Assembly (NCBI GenBank): GCA_030600745.1
Contig: JAUVLL010000094.1
Coordinates: 1-9,529, forward strand
Reading direction: 5' to 3'
Source of the DNA: Spirochaetaceae bacterium
Lineage (GTDB): Bacteria > Spirochaetota > Spirochaetia > B11-G9
Length of the DNA stretch: 9,529 nucleotides
A program made the translations under genes and the position numbers. Each line of letters starts with the position of its first letter. Within the stretch, counting starts at the first letter, position 1. Below the pieces are notes generated by a model. That model had not been told where the DNA came from. It made no database searches and saw only the letters and a program-made list of their open reading frames with translations. Positions 1-6,456 of the stretch are shown here, in pieces.

Positions 1-1427
1 AGGGGTGTAAGTAGAGTTGGATCTGAAAACTGAATAATGCTGTAAAGATCTTCCAGTTTATTTTCCAGAGGTGTTCCTGTAATTACCAGTGAATGGTTAT
101 GGGGTATCGACTGTATTGCCTGATGTGTTTTGGTTTCAAAATTCTTTATCCTTTGGGCCTCATCCAGAATTACAAAATCGGGTTGCCATTTGGAAACTGT
201 AAGTTTATCCCTTAGAAGAGCCTCATAGTTTGTTATTTTAAAGAAAGCTTTACTTTCGGAATAGAGCTTCTGACGTTTTTGGCGACTTCCCGAAATAATA
301 AGGGCAGAAGCATCTGTATACTTTTCTATCTCCTTTTTCCATTGGCTTTTTACTGATGAAGGACATACTACCAGAATTTTCTCAAATCCGAAAATACGGT
401 TTTTAAGTAATGCAATACTTATGGCCTGGAGTGTTTTTCCCAAACCCATTTCGTCTGCAATAATAGCAGCCCTTTTATATACAGCAAAGCGGACTCCCTC
501 CTCCTGATAGGGGTAGAGTTCAGTTCTTAAAAAGGAAAAGTCTATATTGTCCTTTTTTTCCAGCTTCAGAATCTCTTTTTGATACAGTATTTCATTAATA
601 CGCTCCAGAAGATAACTATCGAATTGAAGTATATCAGTTGTATTATCTGTCCGGGAGTAAAATCTATATAATGCGGTAATGCTCTCCCGGGTGTATACAC
701 CTTTTTCGTTGAACAGTTTTTGTATCTCATTGTCAATTACAGGATCCTTAATTTCCTCATAGTAGCAAACAGGTCTGTGAAGTCTGGAGTTCCATGTAAA
801 GTGAATAAATGGGAAAGTTTCCTTTTCTGCCTGATCTTTAAAACTCTTATCTTCCGATAATTTATTATATGTAAAAATAAGATGTTTGCATGTATCAAGG
901 TGATTTGTAGCAAAGTCAGGACAGGTACAGTGGCCTCTTTGTTTAGCAGGATTATAGATTGTAACAGTATAGGTCCTGCCTTTTAATGTTTGTACTGTAT
1001 GACATCCCTTATATGTTTCACCGGGAATCAGAATGAATCCCTCTGTTTTCGCTCTGCTTTTCCGGCTTTCCAGTGCTGTTGTTTTAATCTCTTCAGGGGT
1101 TAGATACTTGCTAAGTTCCTCTCCATTAGATTTTATTTTTTCTTCCCGTTTTTGACGTTCGGAAATATCGAGACAAGCTGCCACTATATGTTTACAACCT
1201 TTGTGAGGGTAAGGGCAGGTACATGATTCTTTTACTGAGTTATCCTTTATATGGATGGAAACATCGTAGTTCCCGTAACTTCCGTCGAATGTATAGGAAT
1301 ATTGTTTGTTTGTGTTATCTTTTTCTGTCAGAGTGTAGTTACCCAGAGCAAAAATATTTTCTCCCCGGGTAAAGATAGTATTGGTTCTGGCTATATCATT
1401 TTTAATTCTGCTGCGTGTAAGATTCAT
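1..1427 (-). CDS. SNF2-family DEAD/DEAH-like helicase with two N-terminal SWIM zinc fingers (partial, C-terminus outside window)
   Basis: I translated this by hand from ATG at 1427-1425; the frame stays open for 475 codons to the window edge, so the end is missing. A Shine-Dalgarno-like GGAGA lies 4-5 nt before the ATG. Two SWIM fingers (CxC...CxH) are visible: C69/C71/C78/H80 and C167/C169/C180/H182; SWIM domains bind zinc and usually DNA or protein. The SNF2 motor follows: Q-type motif YPYQ at 305-308, Walker A DEMGLGKT at 325-332, motif Ia around ILVVCPSS (351-358), motif II DEAQ at 422-425, motif III TGTPLEN at 450-456. The second RecA-like lobe (motifs IV-VI) must lie beyond position 1. 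SNF2 proteins are ATP-driven duplex DNA translocases that remodel protein-DNA complexes. It starts 30 nt after the stop of the GHKL ATPase gene on the same strand, so the two are very likely co-transcribed. A role in DNA defence, repair or nucleoid remodelling is inference. Confidence 0.93.
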   Translation of the reverse strand, partial: MNLTRSRIKNDIARTNTIFTRGENIFALGNYTLTEKDNTNKQYSYTFDGSYGNYDVSIHIKDNSVKESCTCPYPHKGCKHIVAACLDISERQKREEKIKSNGEELSKYLTPEEIKTTALESRKSRAKTEGFILIPGETYKGCHTVQTLKGRTYTVTIYNPAKQRGHCTCPDFATNHLDTCKHLIFTYNKLSEDKSFKDQAEKETFPFIHFTWNSRLHRPVCYYEEIKDPVIDNEIQKLFNEKGVYTRESITALYRFYSRTDNTTDILQFDSYLLERINEILYQKEILKLEKKDNIDFSFLRTELYPYQEEGVRFAVYKRAAIIADEMGLGKTLQAISIALLKNRIFGFEKILVVCPSSVKSQWKKEIEKYTDASALIISGSRQKRQKLYSESKAFFKITNYEALLRDKLTVSKWQPDFVILDEAQRIKNFETKTHQAIQSIPHNHSLVITGTPLENKLEDLYSIIQFSDPTLLTP

Positions 1428-1457
1428 AAATTCTCCAATTACAGGTAAGCTTAATTA

Positions 1458-3269
1458 TTAACTCCTAAGGTTCTCTTCCATATACATCTGCAGTTCTATC
1501 ATTCTTTCCATAAGATTTTCCCGGGATGCTTCGGGAAAGTTCGATAATACAAGCTCTTTTGTAAACAGTTTTGCTATATACTTCAGCTTTCTGGACTTTG
1601 CTTTGGATGCATAGATAAAATCTGCATGCCCGTTATTTATTATTATCAGCGATGTTGCAGTATCGAAACGGCTCCTCCAGAGTTCTCCTGCTGCTTTCTG
1701 GAAAGTATAACCTGGTAACCCCTTTTTGGAACTTCCGTCAGAATTGCCTGAAAATTTATCTTTGTTAATAAGTTCTTTAGTTACTGTAATAATACATTCT
1801 GCAAGGCATTCTCTTTCATCCTGAGTAACAATGGCTCCAACTGAAATTATTCCGGGTTCAAGAGGAGCACTGAATTGAACAAACTCCTTATCCGGGTTGT
1901 CTATTACGCCCTCACCTTCATCCACATACCATTTTACAAAATATCCACTGTCAAGCTGCCGCTTGCTTTTATCTCTGGCAATAATTTTTAATTTCTTCTT
2001 ATCACCTACACCAATAATCAATGAGGATGGAGATATAATTGCTGAATATAGAGGGCCGGCAATTTCAAAAAATTCTTTTTGCTCAGATCCCGATTTTTCT
2101 TCGATCTCTTTTGATATATAGACAGGATCTGCAGATAGATTTCTTTCGTCAATAGAAGTCATCTTTTTAACAATTTCAACTTTTCTTCCGGGTTTTATCT
2201 GTAACCAGCTGTACTCTTCCTGGGGAAGATGATGAAAAGCATCCTGGAGGGCTCTTGTAATTCTTTTTAGAATATTTTTGCTTGCCTTGTCATCTTCCGC
2301 CTTTTTTTGTTCGTCAATAATACTGACATGAAAATCTTTCAAAGGGTCGAGAGAAACTATAAAGCTTTCATAGGCATTATCGTAGATAAATCCGTCCCGT
2401 GTTCCTGGTGTAAGCTGAATAAAGGATGCATCAATTATCCCTTCCAGGTACGGAGAGTTCCAGGGATAACAATTGAAGTGTTCTATTTTACTTATTGACG
2501 GAATTACACGTGTGCCTAGTTTATATAACCCAATCTGATTTTCCGGTAAAGGTTCGTTCAGATACAATTCACAATATATTTCACCAAGAGGACTTCTAAT
2601 TGCGGGAATATCATGGAGCAAGCGTCCTTTAAACTTTCTTGGTTCTACAAGGAATTCTTTTCTGCTTGTTCTATCAAGTATTTTTATCTTTACTCCGGTT
2701 CTGCTTATTCTGTCACGAAGCTCACTTGCCAGGTAGTTCTGAATTTTTTCACCAGACAGCTGCCTGACACCCGAAAGTATGGATTTTATAACCAATTCTG
2801 TTCCAGTTGGGGAGAAAAGAGAATGTACATCCCTTATTTGATAGCCGGGATTATTTTTTATTAATTTAATCCGCTTTGCTTCACCCGATTTTCCTGTTGA
2901 TGTAATGTTGAGCTCTTCACCGACAGTCCAGAAGCTAAGCAGACCAATTCCAAATTCACCCTGTATTCCTGTTGTTCCTTGTTTTTTAAGTTTCCTTTTT
3001 ATTGAATCTCCAATATGGGTGGCTACATATATAAAATCATCTATCCCCTCTCCATCATCAATAATCTTAAGGTAGGTTTCTCCTTTTAGCTTCCCCCTGA
3101 TGATGGTAATGTTTTTCGCCTTTGCATCAATACTGTTTTCCACAAATTCTGCAATAGCCTTTAAAGGGTTATTTTGGGAAAGCGCAATAATAGTGATAGC
3201 ATTCCAGTTATTACCAATTTTAAGTTTGCCTGAGTCTAAAGTTAATTTTTGTTGTTTCTTCTTTCCCAT
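1458..3269 (-). CDS. GHKL (Hsp90/MutL/MORC-like) ATPase with Ig-like region
   Basis: A 603-residue protein with an N-terminal Bergerat-fold ATPase. Visible motifs: N-box EFVENSIDA (E41 as likely general base, N45 as likely Mg ligand), G1 DDGEGI (71-76), G2 GEFGIGLLS (104-112) and a TGT turn at 155-157. The N-box reads like MutL (ELVENSLDA) and the G2 loop like Hsp90, which is typical of the paralogues related to MORC. A transducer-like stretch with PGTRDGF follows near 288-294. Around 405-495 a beta-rich segment (start ISPSSL, WYVDEGEG inside) looks like an Ig-like or Big domain. The last 90 residues contain RSRFDTAT and INNGHADF. No histidine kinase phosphoacceptor or receiver part is present. 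The ATG is preceded directly by an in-frame TAG, so no longer start is possible; no good Shine-Dalgarno is visible. First gene of a pair with the SNF2 helicase. An ATP-driven DNA clamp or chaperone-like partner of the helicase is my inference; substrate unknown. Confidence 0.88.
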   Translation of the reverse strand: MGKKKQQKLTLDSGKLKIGNNWNAITIIALSQNNPLKAIAEFVENSIDAKAKNITIIRGKLKGETYLKIIDDGEGIDDFIYVATHIGDSIKRKLKKQGTTGIQGEFGIGLLSFWTVGEELNITSTGKSGEAKRIKLIKNNPGYQIRDVHSLFSPTGTELVIKSILSGVRQLSGEKIQNYLASELRDRISRTGVKIKILDRTSRKEFLVEPRKFKGRLLHDIPAIRSPLGEIYCELYLNEPLPENQIGLYKLGTRVIPSISKIEHFNCYPWNSPYLEGIIDASFIQLTPGTRDGFIYDNAYESFIVSLDPLKDFHVSIIDEQKKAEDDKASKNILKRITRALQDAFHHLPQEEYSWLQIKPGRKVEIVKKMTSIDERNLSADPVYISKEIEEKSGSEQKEFFEIAGPLYSAIISPSSLIIGVGDKKKLKIIARDKSKRQLDSGYFVKWYVDEGEGVIDNPDKEFVQFSAPLEPGIISVGAIVTQDERECLAECIITVTKELINKDKFSGNSDGSSKKGLPGYTFQKAAGELWRSRFDTATSLIIINNGHADFIYASKAKSRKLKYIAKLFTKELVLSNFPEASRENLMERMIELQMYMEENLRS

Positions 3270-3380
3270 CTATAAGGATTTTATATGGATATTGACATAT
3301 TGGGAAGTACATATTCTTTGAGGGTGTGTTTTCCTGTTTATTCCTTTAATATTTTTTGATTTAGGAATAGTATTACTTGT
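3270..3380. promoter_or_regulatory. Divergent intergenic region between the GHKL ATPase and the THEP1-like gene
   Basis: This 111-base AT-rich gap must hold the start sites of both divergent units. On the minus strand a TATAAA (3285-3280) lies only about 10 bases from the ATPase ATG, without a good -35; if used, the mRNA would be almost leaderless, which would agree with the lack of a Shine-Dalgarno. On the plus strand TTGACA (3292-3297) is followed by TATTCT at 3312, but the 14-base spacer is short. AGGA at 3363-3366 is a rather distant (14 nt) ribosome site for the plus-strand gene. None of these is strong. Confidence 0.3.
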
Positions 3381-3902
3381 ATGATAACCATAATAACAGG
3401 CAGCAGAGGTGTAGGAAAGACTACTTTTTTACTAAAGTTGATAGAAGAACTAAAAAACAAAGGAACCCACCCCTCCGGTATACTGACTCCTCCAGTCTAT
3501 GATAAAGATGGTAATAAGGTTGGTTTTTATGCTTTAGATGTCGCTACCGGTGAGCACTGGGAATTGGGTAGAAGTGATAAGCTTCTGAGTGGCCCTTCTT
3601 ACGGACCTTTTTCTTTCAGTGAAAGAGGTTTTGATAAGGCAAATGAAATTCTTAAAAAAATACTGACTGAAGACCCGGTAGATCTATTTCTTGATGAAAT
3701 TGGTCCTCTCGAACTGGAAAAGGGTTATGGTTTTTCTCCTGTACTTTCTTTAATAAGCAGTTTTAGCATAGATCATAATTTATATCTCATTATTCGACCG
3801 GAGTTGATTGATGAGTTTGTCAGGAGGTATCTTGTAGATAATGAGTATAGAATTGTTGAGATAACCCGGGAGAATAGAGATTCAATTCGATTTTTAAATT
3901 AA
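3381..3902 (+). CDS. THEP1-type nucleoside-triphosphatase (NTPase_1 family)
   Basis: A 173-residue soluble P-loop NTPase. Walker A is GSRGVGKTT at 7-15 right at the N-terminus, and Walker B is the hallmark DLFLDEIGPLEL at 101-112, diagnostic of the THEP1/DUF265 family. The family pattern also shows in the ATG(E)H segment near 56-59 and in the C-terminal arginine-bearing helix (FVRRY, 146-150). Characterised members hydrolyse nucleoside triphosphates with broad base specificity; the physiological role is not settled and some have been discussed as nucleotide kinases or RNA-linked enzymes. Length (about 170-190 residues in the family) is normal and complete. The ATG at 3381 has only AGGA 14 nt upstream. 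The next gene starts 39 bases after the stop, so it may be co-transcribed with the toxin-antitoxin pair, but no functional link is visible. Confidence 0.88.
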   Translation: MITIITGSRGVGKTTFLLKLIEELKNKGTHPSGILTPPVYDKDGNKVGFYALDVATGEHWELGRSDKLLSGPSYGPFSFSERGFDKANEILKKILTEDPVDLFLDEIGPLELEKGYGFSPVLSLISSFSIDHNLYLIIRPELIDEFVRRYLVDNEYRIVEITRENRDSIRFLN

Positions 3903-3941
3903 AAGTATAGACATAAGGCGACAGTATTAGAAATTTAAAAA

Positions 3942-4208
3942 ATGCTCTTTGAATACAGTATAGATAAAAATAACTGGCTGAAAATAAATAGAGGTATTTC
4001 TTTCGAGACAGTAATTACCTATGTCATGGAAAACAAGATAATTGACATTATAAATAATCCAAGTAGAGAGAATCAGTATATGTATGTCTTCAAATATGAA
4101 GATTTAATTCATGTCTGTCCATTTGTAATCAGTAAAGAGGGTATTTTTTTAAAGTCTATTTTTCCGAATAGAAAAATTGCAAAACTTTACGAAGAGGAGG
4201 ATACATGA
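3942..4208 (+). CDS. BrnT-like type II toxin (RelE-fold ribonuclease family)
   Basis: An 88-residue protein of BrnT-like layout: N-terminal FEYSIDKNNWLK (3-14), then RGISFE (17-22), a central strand pair, and the C-terminal IFLKSIFPNRKIAKLY (68-83), which matches the position of the IRIISARRA...RRLYE end of BrnT. BrnT toxins are small ribosome-independent ribonucleases with a RelE-like fold that halt growth by cutting mRNA. An in-frame TAA six bases upstream of the ATG excludes a longer start; no clear Shine-Dalgarno is seen, so expression may be weak or coupled to the upstream gene. The stop overlaps the antitoxin start by 4 nt (ATGA), the toxin-first order usual for brnT-brnA. The partner, size and motif positions support the call; the exact subfamily (BrnT versus a DUF4258-like relative) is less sure. 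Confidence 0.72.
   Translation: MLFEYSIDKNNWLKINRGISFETVITYVMENKIIDIINNPSRENQYMYVFKYEDLIHVCPFVISKEGIFLKSIFPNRKIAKLYEEEDT
4194..4200 (+). promoter_or_regulatory. Strong ribosome binding site of the antitoxin gene
   Basis: GAGGAGG lies inside the last codons of the toxin gene, 4 nt before the antitoxin ATG at 4205. It is the best Shine-Dalgarno in the plus-strand block, whereas the toxin has none. This would favour antitoxin over toxin synthesis from the same mRNA, as expected for a safe toxin-antitoxin operon. Confidence 0.7.
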
Positions 4209-4474
4209 GTATATACATCCCGGCAGATAATGAAGAAAAAGAATTGATGGATGAGATTGATCGGGGAGAATGGATCCCAGTCTCAGCTGAAAAAAGAAGA
4301 GAACTTTTAGAGCTTTCAAGAAATGCTGCTATTGAATCACAAAAAAAAGTGAGCCGAATGAATATACGGCTCACTGAAAATGATATGCTAAAATTAAAAG
4401 TCAAGGCAATGGAAAGAGGGATGCCTTATCAAACCCTTGTTACTGAACTAATTCATGAATATGTTGCAAAATAA
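4205..4474 (+). CDS. CopG-type ribbon-helix-helix antitoxin
   Basis: An 89-residue partner of the upstream toxin. The N-terminal half (EEKELMDEIDRGEWIPVS, 10-27) is the charged segment common to antitoxins of the CopG_antitoxin family, which usually wraps the toxin. The C-terminal half is a ribbon-helix-helix: strand SRMNIRLTE (50-58), helix NDMLKLKVKAMERG (59-72) and turn MPYQTLVTELIHEYVA (73-88); the 'GxPYQTLxxxxxHxY' ending is a recognisable mark of the family. Such proteins neutralise the toxin and bind their own promoter as dimers. Start fixed by the ATGA overlap and the strong GAGGAGG. The operon ends here, followed after 5 bases by the 36-bp palindrome. Confidence 0.85.
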   Translation: MSIYIPADNEEKELMDEIDRGEWIPVSAEKRRELLELSRNAAIESQKKVSRMNIRLTENDMLKLKVKAMERGMPYQTLVTELIHEYVAK

Positions 4475-4479
4475 TTTTT

Positions 4480-4515
4480 AACAGTAGGGGCAAAAGATCT
4501 TTTGCCCCTACTGTT
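4480..4515. terminator. Perfect 36-bp palindrome between convergent antitoxin and psuG genes; likely terminator
   Basis: The arms AACAGTAGGGGCAAAA and its exact complement flank a GATC centre, with no mismatch over 36 bases. In RNA this gives a 16-bp hairpin with a tetraloop. On the plus strand it is followed by a short T run (4514-4517) and so resembles an intrinsic terminator for the antitoxin operon. On the minus strand it is followed by A-rich DNA, so termination of psuG there would be weaker. It covers the last codons and TAG stop of psuG (4510-4508), so the protein-coding end itself forms one arm. Confidence 0.75.
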
Positions 4516-5422
4516 TTGCATACTCGATAGCAATCTGTGCAGCCAGTCGTACGTTATTATAAACCAGCTCCTTATTGGCAAAGAGACTCTTATCCCCTGT
4601 TTTATTATGAAGTCTAGCCAATACATAAGGAGTAATACCCTTGCCTTTTACACCCTCTTTTTCAGCAGACTCTACTGCTTCATCTATTACAGCAGAAATA
4701 TATTCTCTATCCATTTCAAACTCTTTCGGAATTGGATTGGCAATTACCATTCCACCCTTAAGTCCAAGATCCCATTTTACTTTTAAAGCTCGTGCGATTT
4801 CTGCAGGACTGTCTACTCTGTAATCTACTTTATATCCACTTTCTCTTGTGTAAAAAGCAGGAAAGTTTTCTGTTCCATAACCAATAACCGGTACCCCGTG
4901 AGTTTCGAGATATTCCAGGGTAAGGCCGATATCCAGTATAGATTTAGCTCCTGCACATACAACCCCCACATTTGTTCCTGCCAGCTCCTGAAGATCTGCA
5001 GAAACATCCATTGTTGTTTGTCCGTTTCTATGAACACCACCAATACCGCCGGTAGCAAAAATCCTTATACCTGCCAGATCTGCGCAGAGCATTGTAGTTG
5101 CTACAGTAGTTGCTCCGTCTATACCTTTACTAAGAATCATGGCCATATCACGCCTGCTTGCTTTTGTAATTCCGGAATCCTTTCCCATATGATCAAGGTC
5201 GCTTTCTGTCAGACCAATTTTTATTCTGCCGTTTATAATTGCAATAGTGGCAGGGATACCACCGGCTTCACGGATAATAGCTTCGGAGCGTTTTGCACTT
5301 ACAATATTTTCCGGGTAAGGCATCCCGTGAGATATGATTGTAGACTCCAGTGCTACAATTGGCTTTTTATTATCCAGTGCATCTTTTAGTTCTTCCTTTA
5401 TATCAAGGTAATCATTGATCAT
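4508..5422 (-). CDS. psuG: Pseudouridine-5'-phosphate glycosidase
   Basis: A 304-residue enzyme (family usual 300-315) that reversibly splits pseudouridine 5'-phosphate into uracil and ribose 5-phosphate, breaking the C-C glycosidic bond. Family marks: ALESTIISHGMPYPEN (24-39) with E26, ITKASRRD (85-92) with K87, a glycine-rich ATGGIGGVHR (123-132), D139/D143 in TMDVSADL (the Mn site is expected here) and VVCAGAKSILDI (154-165), whose K160 corresponds to the Schiff-base lysine. A trimeric cytoplasmic enzyme by family. The ATG overlaps the stop of psuK by 1 nt (TAATG), with GGGAG about 10 nt before it, so translation is coupled. The 3' end runs into the palindrome 4480-4515. Intact, no odd features; identification is secure. 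Confidence 0.97.
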   Translation of the reverse strand: MINDYLDIKEELKDALDNKKPIVALESTIISHGMPYPENIVSAKRSEAIIREAGGIPATIAIINGRIKIGLTESDLDHMGKDSGITKASRRDMAMILSKGIDGATTVATTMLCADLAGIRIFATGGIGGVHRNGQTTMDVSADLQELAGTNVGVVCAGAKSILDIGLTLEYLETHGVPVIGYGTENFPAFYTRESGYKVDYRVDSPAEIARALKVKWDLGLKGGMVIANPIPKEFEMDREYISAVIDEAVESAEKEGVKGKGITPYVLARLHNKTGDKSLFANKELVYNNVRLAAQIAIEYAKQ

Positions 5423-6351
5423 TAGAATAGATCTCCCGTAATTTGTTGAATATATTCAAAATTCATTTTTGGGTTTACTGTCTCTTCTCCTGCCAGCGCT
5501 GCCAGGGAAACACCCGAGGCAAAACGAACAATTTTTTCAAGATTATAGCTATTAAGAGTTCCATATACCAGTCCTGCCATAAAGGCATCTCCAGCTCCGG
5601 TAGTATTTTTTATTTCTGTTTTATCAGGTTTGTAGTTTCCTGAATTTTGGGAATCTCTGTAAAAAACACCTTCCTTGCCAAGGGTAATAAAAATTCTTTT
5701 TACTCCCTGATCCAGAAACCATGCGGATATTTTTTCCAGACCGGATACACCTTCTATTTTACTATCCGATAGGAATTCAGCTTCAAGTTTGTTCATCTTA
5801 AGGGTGTGTACCTTACCCATAAGAGGTTTTACAGCCTTGGCTTTTCCTATTGATACCGGATCAACAAAGATTGGTTTATTATTATATTTACTTAGAATGT
5901 AATCCATTACTTCTGCAGCAAGGCAGGTATCAAATACTATTGCTGATGCATCTTCAAGTATCTGTGTTCTGCTTTTCAAAAATTCAATACTGACATTATC
6001 GGAGATGGTCATATCAGATAATGCGAGAGCCATATCCCGTGAATTATCCATAATTGCCAAATAGACCGAAGATACTGCATCCGGAACAATAAGTGAATGT
6101 CCGGTGCCTATACCACAGGTTCTGCAACTATCCAGGATGAGAGTGCCGTTGGGATCATCTCCCACAGCTGATATCAGTTCTGTTTTTATTCCTAATCGGG
6201 ATAAGTTTTCTGCAATGTTTCTGCTGACACCCCCAGGGCAGAACTCAATTTTTCCTGGATTTGAGTCTCTATTAATTATTGGGTTACTGGAAAATCCCTG
6301 TATATCAATATTTGCTGCACCTATAAGGGTAACGTATTCCTTAGTCATCAA
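5422..6351 (-). CDS. psuK: Pseudouridine kinase, PfkB family
   Basis: A 309-residue ribokinase-like sugar kinase. Key marks: NIDI (14-17) at the substrate site, GGVSRNIAENLSRLG (40-54) as PfkB signature 1, MNKLEAE (186-192) with the NxxE Mg-binding pattern, and NTTGAGDAFMAGL (249-261) as signature 2, with D255 the catalytic base and the anion hole in GAGD. The kinase phosphorylates pseudouridine at O5' and hands the product to PsuG. The family alone would not tell the substrate (ribose, fructose, inosine and others), but the direct overlap with psuG makes pseudouridine the best call. Two adjacent ATGs (6351 and 6348) are possible; I chose the first. No clear Shine-Dalgarno precedes either. 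Confidence 0.92.
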   Translation of the reverse strand: MMTKEYVTLIGAANIDIQGFSSNPIINRDSNPGKIEFCPGGVSRNIAENLSRLGIKTELISAVGDDPNGTLILDSCRTCGIGTGHSLIVPDAVSSVYLAIMDNSRDMALALSDMTISDNVSIEFLKSRTQILEDASAIVFDTCLAAEVMDYILSKYNNKPIFVDPVSIGKAKAVKPLMGKVHTLKMNKLEAEFLSDSKIEGVSGLEKISAWFLDQGVKRIFITLGKEGVFYRDSQNSGNYKPDKTEIKNTTGAGDAFMAGLVYGTLNSYNLEKIVRFASGVSLAALAGEETVNPKMNFEYIQQITGDLF

Positions 6352-6385
6352 TTACATATAACACAAATATACTTTCTGTTCCAGA

Positions 6386-6415
6386 TATATAGATTGTTTA
6401 GATAACTGGATGCAA
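6386..6415 (-). promoter_or_regulatory. Candidate promoter of psuKG
   Basis: On the minus strand TTGCAT (6415-6410) and TATATA (6391-6386) are separated by 18 bases and point at psuK, giving a leader of about 28 bases. Both boxes match the sigma-70 consensus only partly. A GC-rich patch just upstream (6417-6442) has the direct repeat CCGGAGA at 6422-6428 and 6436-6442; it has only a 4-bp stem and no T run, so it is not a convincing terminator for the transporter operon. Confidence 0.3.
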
Positions 6416-6456
6416 GGGAGGCCGGAGACGGGATACCGGAGAATGAAAGATATTAG

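Noticed and set aside
1251..1448. 65-codon open frame on the plus strand
   Set aside because: Antisense to the SWIM-SNF2 N-terminus, where the minus strand carries clear motifs and a good start signal.
3292..3317. TTGACA/TATTCT as the promoter of the THEP1-like gene
   Set aside because: The spacer is 14 bases, too short for a normal sigma-70 promoter, so I list it only as part of the intergenic description.
4898..5389. 163-codon open frame on the plus strand
   Set aside because: It lies fully antisense to psuG, is rich in Cys, Ser and Tyr in an irregular way, and resembles no family; it is a shadow of the real gene.
6417..6442. GC-rich patch as terminator of the importer operon
   Set aside because: Only a 4-bp stem is possible and no T run follows on the minus strand; the CCGGAGA direct repeat alone does not make a terminator.
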